A stretch of 64,000 nt of DNA from Geothrix campi (GCF_024609265.1 NZ_JANHMP010000004.1:104511-168510); one strand, 5' to 3'; shown: positions 6,875 through 15,458, counted from the first letter of the stretch. Numbers and translations: made by a program. Notes: generated by a model not told the origin, from the sequence alone.

Positions 6875-8380
6875 ATGAATCGTCAGGTGAAGCAGGTTCT
6901 GGGGTTGTCGGCCTTCGCGGCCGGGTGCATGGCCCTGGGGATGGGGCTCAGCCACGGCTGGCAGGCCCAGGCACAGGAAGAGAAGCCTGTGCTGGTGGAT
7001 GTGAAGGGGATCGACCATCTGCCCCCCATCGCCGAGGTGGCCGAGAAGCTGAACCCCACGGTGGTGGCCATCACCAACACCAGTTTCGTGAAGAATCAGC
7101 GCTTCGAGCACCCCCAGATCGGGGGCGAGGACTTCTTCGACTTCTTCTTCGGTCCTGGCGGACCCCAGCAGCGACGGACGCCCCGGGGCGGGAACGAGGG
7201 CGAGCAGCGGGCGGTGTCCGGCGGCTCGGGCGTCATCATCTCCCCGGCCGGCGAGATCCTCACGAACTATCATGTCATCGCGAGCATGGGCGGCAGCGAC
7301 AACGCGCTGGAGGTGAAGACCTCCGACGGCCGCAGCTTCAAGGCCACCGTGCTGGGCAAGGACAAGGAACTGGACATCGCGCTCATCAAGATCGATGCGG
7401 CGCATCTGCCGTTCGCCAAGCTGGGTGATTCCGATTCCCTGCGCATCGGCGAATGGGTGGTCGCCATCGGCAATCCCTTCGGCCTGGAGCACACGGTGAC
7501 CCAGGGCATCATCAGCGCCAAGGGCCGCAAGCTGGATACGGGCGTGAGCTCCTTCCTCCAGACCGACGCCGCCATCAACCGCGGCAACTCCGGCGGCCCG
7601 CTGCTCAACCTGAAGGGCGAGGTGGTGGGCATCAACACCGCCATCAACCCCGCGGGGCAGAACATCGGCTTCGCCGTGCCCATCAGCCAGGTGAACCGCA
7701 TCATCAAGGACCTGCGCAGCGGCAAGCCCGTCAGCCGCGGCTATCTGGGGGTCGGTCCCACCGATCTGGACCAGGCCTACCAGGATGCCCTCGGCGTCAA
7801 GGAGGGCGTGGTGGTGAGCACCGTCGAGAAGGGCCAGGCCGCGGACAAGGCCGGCGTGCAGCGGCTGGATGTCATCACGGCCGTGGATGGCCACCCGGTG
7901 CGCAGCCAGGACGAGCTGGTGAGCGTGATCTCCAGCCGCCGGGCCGGCGAGACCATCAAGCTGTCCATCTGGCGTGATGGCAAGACCCTCGCCCTCACCG
8001 TCACCCTGGGCGACCGCAAGGCCCTCGAAGCCCAGCGCCGGGGCGAATCCGGCGAGGAACCCGAGGATGAGAGCGGTCAGAAGCCCCAGGGGGATGTGAA
8101 GAGCGTCAATCTGGAGAAGCTCTACGGCTTCACGGTGGAGCCCATGGATGTGAAGCACCGGCTCAAGGGCGTGGTGGTGACTTCGGTCGATCCCCGTTCC
8201 CCCGCGGCCGAGCGCGGCATGGCCCCCGGCATGGTCATCACCGAGGTGGGGCGCCAGCCCGTGAACAGCCTGGCTGAGTTCAACACCCAGGTGAAGAAGG
8301 CCGGCGGCCGGACCCTGCTGCTCTTCATCCAGAGCCCCAACGGGGCCCAGAAGGTCACCCTGGCCATCCCGCCCCGCTGA
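6875..8380 (+). CDS. DegP/DegQ-family periplasmic serine protease
   Basis: 501 residues with an N-terminal signal sequence (about 1-33), a trypsin-like domain and two PDZ domains (about 290-375 and 405-495). The catalytic triad is H133 (TNYHVIA), D167 (KELDIALIK) and S239 (RGNSGGPL). Family members are oligomeric proteases/chaperones that degrade misfolded envelope proteins. A Q- and G-rich loop at about 90-110 takes the place of the LA loop. The start at 6875 has AGGGA six bases upstream and gives a proper signal peptide. The frame is open further upstream, but that extension is antisense tRNA sequence. Confidence 0.94.
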   Translation: MNRQVKQVLGLSAFAAGCMALGMGLSHGWQAQAQEEKPVLVDVKGIDHLPPIAEVAEKLNPTVVAITNTSFVKNQRFEHPQIGGEDFFDFFFGPGGPQQRRTPRGGNEGEQRAVSGGSGVIISPAGEILTNYHVIASMGGSDNALEVKTSDGRSFKATVLGKDKELDIALIKIDAAHLPFAKLGDSDSLRIGEWVVAIGNPFGLEHTVTQGIISAKGRKLDTGVSSFLQTDAAINRGNSGGPLLNLKGEVVGINTAINPAGQNIGFAVPISQVNRIIKDLRSGKPVSRGYLGVGPTDLDQAYQDALGVKEGVVVSTVEKGQAADKAGVQRLDVITAVDGHPVRSQDELVSVISSRRAGETIKLSIWRDGKTLALTVTLGDRKALEAQRRGESGEEPEDESGQKPQGDVKSVNLEKLYGFTVEPMDVKHRLKGVVVTSVDPRSPAAERGMAPGMVITEVGRQPVNSLAEFNTQVKKAGGRTLLLFIQSPNGAQKVTLAIPPR

Positions 8381-8398
8381 TCCGGCCCAAATCCTTTC

Positions 8399-8426
8399 CC
8401 GAAGCCCCGGCCTGCCGGGGCTTCGG
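8399..8426 (+). terminator. Strong hairpin after the protease gene
   Basis: CCGAAGCCCCGGC and its exact complement form a 13-bp perfect stem with a 2-base apex, starting 18 bases after the protease stop codon. No T-run follows, so it may act as an RNA-stabilising hairpin or factor-assisted terminator rather than a classical intrinsic terminator. Confidence 0.6.
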
Positions 8427-8471
8427 CCGTTCAGGGTAAACTCTCAGGTTCAACCAGGGTAAGGATCGACC

Positions 8472-9770
8472 ATGGGCCTACGCCTCCTTCTTGTGGACAG
8501 CGACCGGAGCTTCCTCAAGGAGCATCAGGTCAGCCTGGAAGCGGCCTTCGATCTGGAGGTGGCCAAGTCGCCCGAGGGCGTGGCCGCCCGCCTGGAGCAG
8601 GGCCACTTCGCGGCCGTGCTCATCTGCGTGGAGGTGGCGGACAACAAGGGGTACGCCCTCTGTTCCACCCTTCGCAAGCACCCCGCCCTGAGCGGCCTGA
8701 AGATCGCCCTCATCAGCGCCAAGGCCACGGAGGAGGAGTACCGCCGGCACCGGAGCCTCAAGGGCCGGGCAGACCTCTACCTGAACAAGCCGATCGCTCC
8801 CAGCGCCCTTGTGGCCGCCCTGTCACCCCTGGTGCCCAGCCGCACGGTGGACCCTGACAACCCCCTGGGTGATCTGGGGGACACCGAGCTTGGCGATGAT
8901 TGGCTCGATGTGTTGAAGGGGCCTGCCGTGGCTCCGGCAGCCGCCTCGGCCCCGCCTCCGCCCGCTCCCGCCTCGCCGGCGCCCGTCGTCCCAGCCATGG
9001 GTCGCCTGGAGAATCCGGAAACCAGGGCCACGGCGCCCACGGACACCCCCCGCGCCCGGCTTCTGGAGGCGCAGATCGACGCCCTCCGCGATGAACTGCG
9101 CTCGAAGGACCAGCGCCTCCGCGAAGCCGAAGGCGAGCTGCAGCGGCGGATCGGGTCCACTACCCTGAATCTGGATGAGGCGGCCGCGGCCAGCCGCGAG
9201 GCCCAGGCCCTGAAGACCAGGTTGGCCGAGGCGGAGGCGGCCCTGGCCACACGGGACCGGGAATTGGCGGACCACAAGGAGAAGTCCCACGTCCTGCAGC
9301 TCAACCTGGCGGGCCTCGAGGTCGCCATGCAGGGGCAGGAACGGGATCTGACCGAGCTCGGCGCCCGCCTGCGGCAGGCCGAGGCCGAGTTCGAAGCCAG
9401 CCGTATCCGGATCCAGGAGGGGGAGCAACAGATCCAGACCCTGCACGAGCAGCTCCAGGAGCGCCAGGAAGAGGTCACCCGGCTGACGGTCCAGGTTGGG
9501 GGGCTGCATCAGCGGCTCGATGAAAGCACCGTCCAGCATGATGGAGAACGGCTGGAGCTGATGAACGGGCTGGACCAGAAGGATGCCGAACTGGCCCGTC
9601 TGGCGCAGTCGCTGGCGGAGCAGCGGGAGGCCCAGGCCGTCCTGGAGCGCGAGAAACAGGCCGCCTACGGCCAGCTTTCCGAGCATCGCGATCGCCTGCG
9701 GAACCTGGACACCCTGCTCCGGGAAGTCCAGGAACACCTGCGGCGCGGCTCCGACCTCGCGAAGGGCTGA
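8472..9770 (+). CDS. FrzS-like pseudo-receiver and coiled-coil protein
   Basis: 432 residues. Residues 1-120 have a receiver fold (LLLVDSD at the start, LNKP near 115), but the phosphoacceptor position reads VLICVEV with C52 where Asp is expected, so it is probably a pseudo-receiver. A Pro/Ala-rich linker (about 155-180) follows, then a continuous heptad-rich coiled coil to the C-terminus (about 195-430). This order matches the Myxococcus FrzS plan, a polar protein of type IV pilus motility. The match is by architecture only; no pilus genes are in the window. It is followed nine bases later by a CorC-like gene. Confidence 0.75.
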   Translation: MGLRLLLVDSDRSFLKEHQVSLEAAFDLEVAKSPEGVAARLEQGHFAAVLICVEVADNKGYALCSTLRKHPALSGLKIALISAKATEEEYRRHRSLKGRADLYLNKPIAPSALVAALSPLVPSRTVDPDNPLGDLGDTELGDDWLDVLKGPAVAPAAASAPPPPAPASPAPVVPAMGRLENPETRATAPTDTPRARLLEAQIDALRDELRSKDQRLREAEGELQRRIGSTTLNLDEAAAASREAQALKTRLAEAEAALATRDRELADHKEKSHVLQLNLAGLEVAMQGQERDLTELGARLRQAEAEFEASRIRIQEGEQQIQTLHEQLQERQEEVTRLTVQVGGLHQRLDESTVQHDGERLELMNGLDQKDAELARLAQSLAEQREAQAVLEREKQAAYGQLSEHRDRLRNLDTLLREVQEHLRRGSDLAKG

Positions 9771-9778
9771 GAGCCGGC

Positions 9779-11113
9779 ATGTCCCTCCTCGCGGCCCTCA
9801 TCTGCGTCGCCCTCCTCCTGGCCAGCGCCTTTTTCGTGATGGCGGAGTTTGCCGCCGTGCGCGTGCGGCCCACCCAGTTGGAGGCCCTGGCGGGCACCGA
9901 TCCCCGGGCGGCCTCGGCCCTGGAAGTGCACCGAGGCCTGGGCCACCACCTCTCGGCCATCCAGGCGGGCATCGTGCTGTGCGCCTTGGCCCTGGGCGCC
10001 GTGGGTGAGGAGCTGTTCAGCCAACTCTTCCGGGGACTGTTCGGTCATCTGCCCTGGCCGGCCCTGGCCGCGCCCGTGAGTTCCGGCCTCGCCCTGCTGG
10101 TGATGACCACCCTGGATGTGGTGCTGGCGGAGCTGGTGCCGCGGAGCCTGGCCATCCGGGCCGCCCTGCCCTGGGCCTTGCGCACCGCCGCCCCCCTGCT
10201 GGCCTGGTCGCGCCTGGTGCGGCCCCTGACCTGGGTCCTCACTCGCCTGAGCCACCTGGTGCTGCGGGCGGTGGGCATCCACCCCGAGGCCGGGGTGGAG
10301 GACCTGCTCCCATCGGAGGCTGAGTTCCGCCGCATGCTCGAGCAGAGCCAAGCCGAGGGCCACCTGGACCTGGACCGCAAGGAGCTCATCGAGAACCTCT
10401 TCGACTTCAGCCGTCGCACGGTGAAGGAGATCGCCGTGCCCCGGGCCCAGGTGGTGTTCTTCGACCTGCACCAGAGCCTGGAGGCGAACCTCACCCTGGC
10501 CCGCACCACCATCCACACCCGCATCCCCCTGGTGGAGGGCGACCTCGACCATGTGGTGGGGGTCGTCCACCTCAAGGAACTGCTCTGGGCCATGCAGGAC
10601 GGCCCCGCGCCGGTGGACCTGCGGGCCCTGGCCCGCCCAGCCTTCTTCGTGCCGGAGATGAAACTCATCCAGGGCCTGCTGCTGGAGTTCCAGCAGCGCA
10701 AGCAGCATCTGGCTCTGGTGGTGAACGAGCACGGCGGCGTGGATGGCCTGGTGACGCTGGAGGACGTGCTGGAAGAACTGGTCGGCGAGATCCAGGACGA
10801 GTTCGACCGCGAGGCCATCCAGCTGCGGAAGACGCGCGGCGGGGCCTGGCTGGCCCAGGGCAACGTCATGCTGGAGCAGCTGGTGGATCATCTGCACCTG
10901 GATCTGGTGGCGGAAGCCGGGTCGGTGAGCCTGGGCGGCTTCTTCCAGGAGCGCCTGGGCCGCGTGTTGCGTCCCGGCGACGAGCTGCGGCTCCAGGGCT
11001 GGCGCATCCGTGTGCTGTCCATGCGCGGCCTGGCGCCCGGCCAGTTCCTCCTGAAGGCCCTGCCACCGGAGCCCGGCCTGGAGGGCAGGGCGCTGGAAGA
11101 CGGCGATGCCTGA
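9779..11113 (+). CDS. CNNM/CorC-family membrane protein (HlyC/CorC type)
   Basis: 444 residues. An N-terminal CNNM (DUF21) domain of about 170 residues has several membrane helices (FFVMAEFAAVRVR is the characteristic opening). It is followed by a paired CBS region (VPRAQVVFF... VVNEHGGVDGLVTLEDVLEELVGEI) and a C-terminal CorC_HlyC domain. Family members are linked to Mg2+ or Co2+ export and envelope stability. The gene lies nine bases after the FrzS-like gene, and its stop overlaps the start of the nucleotidyltransferase gene by 8 bases, so it belongs to an operon with the MurU/AmgK genes. Confidence 0.9.
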   Translation: MSLLAALICVALLLASAFFVMAEFAAVRVRPTQLEALAGTDPRAASALEVHRGLGHHLSAIQAGIVLCALALGAVGEELFSQLFRGLFGHLPWPALAAPVSSGLALLVMTTLDVVLAELVPRSLAIRAALPWALRTAAPLLAWSRLVRPLTWVLTRLSHLVLRAVGIHPEAGVEDLLPSEAEFRRMLEQSQAEGHLDLDRKELIENLFDFSRRTVKEIAVPRAQVVFFDLHQSLEANLTLARTTIHTRIPLVEGDLDHVVGVVHLKELLWAMQDGPAPVDLRALARPAFFVPEMKLIQGLLLEFQQRKQHLALVVNEHGGVDGLVTLEDVLEELVGEIQDEFDREAIQLRKTRGGAWLAQGNVMLEQLVDHLHLDLVAEAGSVSLGGFFQERLGRVLRPGDELRLQGWRIRVLSMRGLAPGQFLLKALPPEPGLEGRALEDGDA

Positions 11114-11948
11114 CGCCCTGGAGGGCTTTCTCCTGGCGGCAGGCCTGGGCACCCGCATGGGGGCCTTGAGCGCCTGCCTGCCCAAGCCCGCCTGGACGCT
11201 TCGGGGAAAACCCCTGCTCCAGTGGGGGGCCACGGCCCTGCGACAGGCCGGCGCGCGCAGCCTGGGCTGCAACGCCCACCTGCTGCCGGAGCGCCTGCGG
11301 GGCGTGGCTGAGGGCATCCAGGTCTTCGATGAACCCGACCTGCTGGGCAGCGCCGGGGGCCTGCTGCACGCTCGGGGTCGCGTAGCTTCTGAGCTCCTCA
11401 CCTGGAACGCGGACATCTGGGCCGACGAGGTGCCCTTCGAGCTCCTGCGCGCGCGGCACCGCGAAGCCGGGGCCACGCTCAGCTGGTTGCTGGTGCCCCA
11501 TCCCGGCGGCCCCTGGAATCCGGTGTGGATGGATCATGAAGGCCGCGTGCTGCCCAAGGGCGTGACGGGCCCCTGGGGGCCCTACCACTTCACAGGCGCC
11601 GCCGCCTGGTCGCCGGAAGCCCTGGCGCTGCTGCCCGAGGGCCCCAGCGAAGTGAACGAGCTGCGGTCCCGCCTGGCGACCCTCCCCGTGGGCCACCTGG
11701 GCGTGGTGGCGGAACCCTTCCCCTGGCGGGAAGTGGGTACGCCGGATTCCCTCATCGAGGCGGCCGCGGAGGTGGCCCCGGAACAGGAGGGTCGCCTGCC
11801 GGGCTGCTACCTCCATCCCACGGCACGGCCGGGCGGACGCCTCGCACGCTGCGTCCTGGGCCCGGGCGCTGAGCCGCCGCCCGCCATCACGGATGCCGAC
11901 GCCCTGTGGTTCGAGAACGGCGGAAACCAGGTGCGGCTGGGGCTTTAA
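11106..11948 (+). CDS. murU: Sugar-1-phosphate nucleotidyltransferase, MurU-like
   Basis: 280 residues with the NTP-transferase signature LAAGLGTRMGAL near residue 10, a conserved KP (PKPAWTLRGKPLL) and a Rossmann-like core. The next gene encodes an AmgK-like sugar kinase. In Pseudomonas-type peptidoglycan recycling, AmgK phosphorylates MurNAc at the anomeric carbon and MurU converts the product to UDP-MurNAc, bypassing de novo synthesis. The gene pair is the main reason for this assignment; sequence alone would support only a nucleotidyltransferase. The overlap with the upstream CorC-like gene implies translational coupling. Confidence 0.72.
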   Translation: MPDALEGFLLAAGLGTRMGALSACLPKPAWTLRGKPLLQWGATALRQAGARSLGCNAHLLPERLRGVAEGIQVFDEPDLLGSAGGLLHARGRVASELLTWNADIWADEVPFELLRARHREAGATLSWLLVPHPGGPWNPVWMDHEGRVLPKGVTGPWGPYHFTGAAAWSPEALALLPEGPSEVNELRSRLATLPVGHLGVVAEPFPWREVGTPDSLIEAAAEVAPEQEGRLPGCYLHPTARPGGRLARCVLGPGAEPPPAITDADALWFENGGNQVRLGL

Positions 11949-11971
11949 AGAACTCCGCGAAGGAAACCCAC

Positions 11972-12082
11972 ATGAAAGGTTCGCGCGCTTCGGCCTTGCT
12001 TCATTCCCTTCCCGGCATCGGCTTTGCCGATACGCGAGACAAGGGAACGTCTCGTGGAGGTTCTTTTTATTCCTGGGGATAG
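11972..12082 (+). CDS. Possible 36-residue ORF between murU and amgK
   Basis: ATG at 11972 has AAGGAA about seven bases upstream and opens 36 codons (MKGSRASALLHSLPGIGFAD...). The stretch also contains two short hairpins, ATCGGC-TTT-GCCGAT and GAGAC-N8-GTCTC, so it may instead be a structured spacer between the two cell-wall genes. There is no recognisable domain. Confidence 0.2.
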   Translation: MKGSRASALLHSLPGIGFADTRDKGTSRGGSFYSWG

Positions 12083-12097
12083 GATTACCCTGGAGGG

Positions 12098-13081
12098 ATG
12101 GACCCCCGCCTCGCCCGCGCCCTTGAGCGTTGGAACCTGGCCGATCCCCGCCCGCTGGCGGGGGACGCCGGGGCGCGGCAGTACACCCGCGTGGCCCATC
12201 CCCAGGTGGGCTCGGCCCTGGTGGTGCTGCACCCGCTGGATACCCCGGAGAAGACCGACGACAGCTATTTCGAGTTCCGGGCCCTCCAGGCCTACCTGGA
12301 CCCCGTGCTGCGAGTGCCCACCATCCTCCAATCCGACGATGGGGACCGCTGCCTGCTGGTGGAGGATCTGGGCGACACCTCCCTGGAACGGCGCCTCGTG
12401 GAGCATCCCGAGGAGGAGATGACCTGGGCCCACCAGGCGGGCTGGCTGCTCGCCACCCTGGCGGGGCCACTCACCCTGGGCGCTCCGGCGCATGCCTTCT
12501 TCATGGGGCGGGCCTTCGATCAGGCCAAGTTCCAGTTCGAGTGGGACTACTGCCGCACGAACTTCTTCCAGGACTTCCTCCAGAAGGATCCGCCCCGCTG
12601 GCTGGACCGCATGATGGAGGAGGCCCACGCCAGCCTGGAGACCCGGGCCCACTTCTTCGCCCACCGCGATTTCCACGTGCGCAACCTCATGGTCCACGGC
12701 GACCGGCTGGTGGTCATCGACTTCCAGGATGCCCGTCGCGGCGCGGCCACCTACGATCTGGCCAGCATCCTCTACGACGGCTACTGGGACTGGTCCCGGG
12801 AGGCCGGGCGGGCCCTGGTGGGGCCCCTGCAGAACGAACTGGGCTGGAACCACGAAGCGCTGCTGGAGGAGCTGAACCTCAGTGCCCTCCAGCGCAACCT
12901 CAAGGCCCTGGGTACCTTCGGCCACCAGATCGTCCACCGCCACAAGGCCCACTTCGCCCCAGCCATCCCCCGGACTCTGCGCCACCTGCGCGGTCACTTC
13001 CAGCGCATGAATCACCAGGATGGAGTCCTCGCCGCCGAGCACATGCTGCGCCTAGCCGAGGATCGGTTGCTGAAAGGGTGA
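12098..13081 (+). CDS. amgK: Aminoglycoside-phosphotransferase-fold sugar kinase, AmgK-like
   Basis: 327 residues with the APH/choline-kinase fold. The catalytic loop is HRDFHVRN (189-196), the Mg2+-binding motif is IDFQD (207-211), and the N-lobe has the DAGARQYTR stretch that replaces a glycine-rich loop. AmgK enzymes are anomeric kinases for MurNAc and GlcNAc in cell-wall recycling. The gene follows a MurU-like nucleotidyltransferase gene after 149 bases. GGAGGG abuts the ATG unusually closely, so initiation may be weak or leaderless. Function is inferred from fold plus neighbour. Confidence 0.75.
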   Translation: MDPRLARALERWNLADPRPLAGDAGARQYTRVAHPQVGSALVVLHPLDTPEKTDDSYFEFRALQAYLDPVLRVPTILQSDDGDRCLLVEDLGDTSLERRLVEHPEEEMTWAHQAGWLLATLAGPLTLGAPAHAFFMGRAFDQAKFQFEWDYCRTNFFQDFLQKDPPRWLDRMMEEAHASLETRAHFFAHRDFHVRNLMVHGDRLVVIDFQDARRGAATYDLASILYDGYWDWSREAGRALVGPLQNELGWNHEALLEELNLSALQRNLKALGTFGHQIVHRHKAHFAPAIPRTLRHLRGHFQRMNHQDGVLAAEHMLRLAEDRLLKG

Positions 13082-13142
13082 CGACCCAGGCTGGAGGCTG
13101 GGCCCGGCCGAGGGCTCGTACCAGTTGCGCAGGATGGTCCCT

Positions 13143-14063
13143 TCAGCGCCGGGGAGAAACGGGCTTGTATGCCACCAGGCGAATGGCAAGAGCTTCTTCG
13201 AGCAAAGAAAAATGCATGAAGGCTGGCAGTAGTCTGAATATAAATTCGGCAGTGGTTCCGACTTGATAAAATAAATTTGTCGGTCTTTTAGGCAACCATG
13301 GAATGGTTTTTAGCCAGATCACGATTCTGAATTTATTAAATCCAATGGTTTTCATCAAACCTACCACCTCTTTATAGGTGGATTCATTCAGGTGGAATCC
13401 CAAAGCTTTTTTCGCACCTGGGAATTCCGTCTTGGTGATGTCATGCGGCCCAGTGAGCCTGTTTGGCATTTGGATAAAGTACCTTCCACCAGGCTTCAGG
13501 ATCGAGAAGGCCTGATATAAATGCTCTTTTGCATCCTCCGGGTGTAGGTGCTCCAGCACATCAATGCAAGTGCACATATTGAAACTATCTGGTGTGAAAT
13601 TATCAACCAAATCTGTCGCTGAAATCTGTTTGAACTCCACATTTTCCAGCCCCATCCGCGATGAAACTTCTCGCGATTCCCTGATGCCGCTGGTGGACAC
13701 CTCTATGCCAACCATGGACTCAACCTGAGGTGAAAGCATAAAGCAGGTGTATCCACGGCCGCAGCCAACCTCCAGGACACGATCATTCTTGTCCACGAAT
13801 TTGGCAATCAAGGCGACCGTTTTTTTCGAAGTACCTGCCGTACGATCTTCGGGCCTGTCGCTCTTGAACCGTTCGACTGCCAATTCCGAAACGGCTGAAT
13901 AAGCCTCTGTATATAGAGCTTTCCGATCATGAGCCGGGCATTCGCGCAGCCGTTTGGCATACTCAAACTCCAAGGCCTTCCAGCGGGTCCTGATCTCTGG
14001 TTCCATGGCCTGGGTTGCAGGACTCTCTGTTGAAGACATGAATGACTCGTCAACCTGTGTCAC
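13143..14063 (-). CDS. SAM-dependent class I methyltransferase
   Basis: 306 residues. Motif I is VLEVGCGRGYTCF near residue 95. The acidic end of the next strand is VGIEVS, and the later motif IDVLEHLHP with LKPGGRYFIQMPN is typical of UbiE/Methyltransf_11 enzymes. The substrate cannot be told. The gene is AT-richer than its surroundings and uses many AAA, ATA and TTT codons, suggesting later acquisition. The GTG at 14063 has GGTGG close upstream; an ATG at 14039 would remove eight residues. It converges on amgK. Confidence 0.85.
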   Translation of the reverse strand: MTQVDESFMSSTESPATQAMEPEIRTRWKALEFEYAKRLRECPAHDRKALYTEAYSAVSELAVERFKSDRPEDRTAGTSKKTVALIAKFVDKNDRVLEVGCGRGYTCFMLSPQVESMVGIEVSTSGIRESREVSSRMGLENVEFKQISATDLVDNFTPDSFNMCTCIDVLEHLHPEDAKEHLYQAFSILKPGGRYFIQMPNRLTGPHDITKTEFPGAKKALGFHLNESTYKEVVGLMKTIGFNKFRIVIWLKTIPWLPKRPTNLFYQVGTTAEFIFRLLPAFMHFSLLEEALAIRLVAYKPVSPRR

Positions 14064-14376
14064 AATCCACCATCCTCTACTTCCAGATGTATGTTAATTG
14101 TGCCGTAACAGTCATTATTCTCTGGCGCCAGGGTGCATGCACACCCATATTCTTAAAATAAGAACGCCGACTATGGCATGAGTATAGGTTTGACGCCATC
14201 GTCGGCAAGGTGAAAGCAAAGGATCTGGGCATGTGCTATCCGAACCTAGGGTCCCCCAAGTTCAAGCAAGGGGGTCTCCGTGAGCCGCCTTCCCGGCCGC
14301 CAAATCTGCACCTGAGGCCACTTGCGGTCGCAAGCGACCCCAGCGGCTATTAAATTCGTTTGGAGTCACTTTTCTT
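14064..14376. other. Non-coding interval with dyads
   Basis: This stretch between divergent genes has no convincing ORF. TTCTTA-AAA-TAAGAA at 14150-14164 and CTTGCG-GT-CGCAAG at 14321-14334 are perfect short palindromes. GGGTG-CATG-CAC lies at about 14131-14142. The left half is AT-rich like the methyltransferase gene, the right half GC-rich. Promoters for both flanking genes must lie here but none stands out. Confidence 0.45.
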
Positions 14377-14775
14377 ATGGGTCACGAAGAGGAATTTGTG
14401 AAGGCCTTCATCACGTCTGAAAAACGGGCGCGATGGGTCCAATTCCTATCCAGCCCAAAGCGAAGGAGGGAGATTCTTGCCCGCCTGAACCACCATCTTC
14501 CGTTCCTCCCGGAGTTCGGGACCGAGATTCCTGGCCATCAGGATTTCCCCGCCGAACTTGAAAAGCTGCTCAGGGCGAAGGGTGCTGGGCCCACCTGCCA
14601 CGTGCTGGTGGACGGCTTGAAGATCGATGGCCTGGAACTGGCGCTTTCGAAGGCGCTCCACGAGATCTGCATGCATGGGTCCGGCGCCGTGCTTTCCTGC
14701 ATACCGGGCCGCCTCGCCTACTACAGGCCCGAGTCCCCGGGGCGCGGCATCATCCTGGAGCGGCCTCCACGGTGA
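14377..14775 (+). CDS. Hypothetical protein (132 aa)
   Basis: Not recognised. A charged, soluble protein: the N-terminal half is helical and basic (SEKRARWVQFLSSPKRRREILARL). The C-terminal half has a beta/alpha pattern (TCHVLVDGLKIDGLELALSKAL... GAVLSCIPGRLAYYRPE). No signal peptide or membrane segment. GGAGT lies about 14 bases before the ATG. Codon use is GC-rich like the chromosome, unlike the methyltransferase gene to its left. The gene is followed by the hairpin cluster at 14790-14993. Confidence 0.65.
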   Translation: MGHEEEFVKAFITSEKRARWVQFLSSPKRRREILARLNHHLPFLPEFGTEIPGHQDFPAELEKLLRAKGAGPTCHVLVDGLKIDGLELALSKALHEICMHGSGAVLSCIPGRLAYYRPESPGRGIILERPPR

Positions 14776-14789
14776 GCCCACTCCCTGGT

Positions 14790-14993
14790 TTACCCCGGCG
14801 TGGGTAACGGCCTGCCTTGTTCCCCTAGGCCGAGGGGGCACGGGTACGCGGGTTCGCCCGGTTCCGGGCCGGGCGGATTTGACCATTGGGGCCTCAGAAA
14901 CGACCGTTCGGTTGTTTCTGCCAACATCCGGTCCGAACCGGTGTTGTATGGGTGATTCCCATAGGATCCGGGTTCGCGGGCCCCTCTGGCCCG
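14790..14993 (+). repeat. Cluster of seven consecutive hairpins
   Basis: The stems, in order, are TTACCC/GGGTAA at 14790-14807; CCCCT/AGGGG at 14822-14837; CGGG-TTCG-CCCG at 14849-14860; CAGAAAC.ACCG mirrored at 14895-14920; CAACA.CCGGT mirrored at 14922-14946; TATGGG/CCCATA at 14947-14963; and CGGGCC/GGCCCG at 14977-14993. They are nearly back to back in about 200 bases between two small genes. A structured untranslated RNA, a leader of the gene at 15111, or a cluster of palindromic elements are all possible. Confidence 0.6.
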
Positions 14994-15110
14994 GTCCCCA
15001 CCCCAACCCCAGCGGCTCGGAACCTGCCGACGCCGCTCCTCCGTTCCCGGCGCCATCGCGCGGTCCGACCGACTTCTTCCGCCAGGCCGTCCACCCTCGC
15101 AGGAGTAACC

Positions 15111-15458
15111 ATGGCTCTCGTCATCAGCACCAAGAACGCTTCAGCCCTTCTGGCTGCAATCAAGCAGGCCATCGATGACAACGAAATAGACAGCTGGACG
15201 TACGACAAGAACGGGGATTTCACGCATACGCCAAGCCAATGGAGGAATCTGGCACGACTTCATCCTATTGTTGATATCAATGCGCTTAAATTTGGAATCA
15301 TCGGCCATAAGGATACCGTGTTGTCCCGGGCGACCTACTGCGCGTACCACGGGCGATTCACGGAAATGCTGCTCGCGCACTTCGCCAGCAAGGTGCCCAG
15401 CGTCGGTGCCACCAGCAAGCCGCTTTCAGCAGTGGACTTCGTCAATGACCTGGGCTGA
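15111..15458 (+). CDS. Hypothetical protein (115 aa)
   Basis: Not recognised as a named family. ATG 15111 has a near-ideal AGGAG ribosome site five bases upstream, so the start is firm although the frame is open further left. The sequence is compact and soluble (MALVISTKNASALLAAIKQAI... SWTYDKNGDFTHTPSQWRNLARL... YCAYHGRFTEMLLAHF), with no signal peptide, membrane segment or Cys-based metal site. Good translation signals and a structured region just upstream suggest a regulated, well-expressed small protein. Confidence 0.75.
   Translation: MALVISTKNASALLAAIKQAIDDNEIDSWTYDKNGDFTHTPSQWRNLARLHPIVDINALKFGIIGHKDTVLSRATYCAYHGRFTEMLLAHFASKVPSVGATSKPLSAVDFVNDLG

Noticed and set aside
13085..13102. 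Terminator between amgK and the methyltransferase gene
   Set aside because: The CCCAG/CTGGG stem is short and has no T-run.
14790..14993. CRISPR array
   Set aside because: The hairpins differ from each other in sequence and size, with no repeat-spacer periodicity. No cas gene is in the window.
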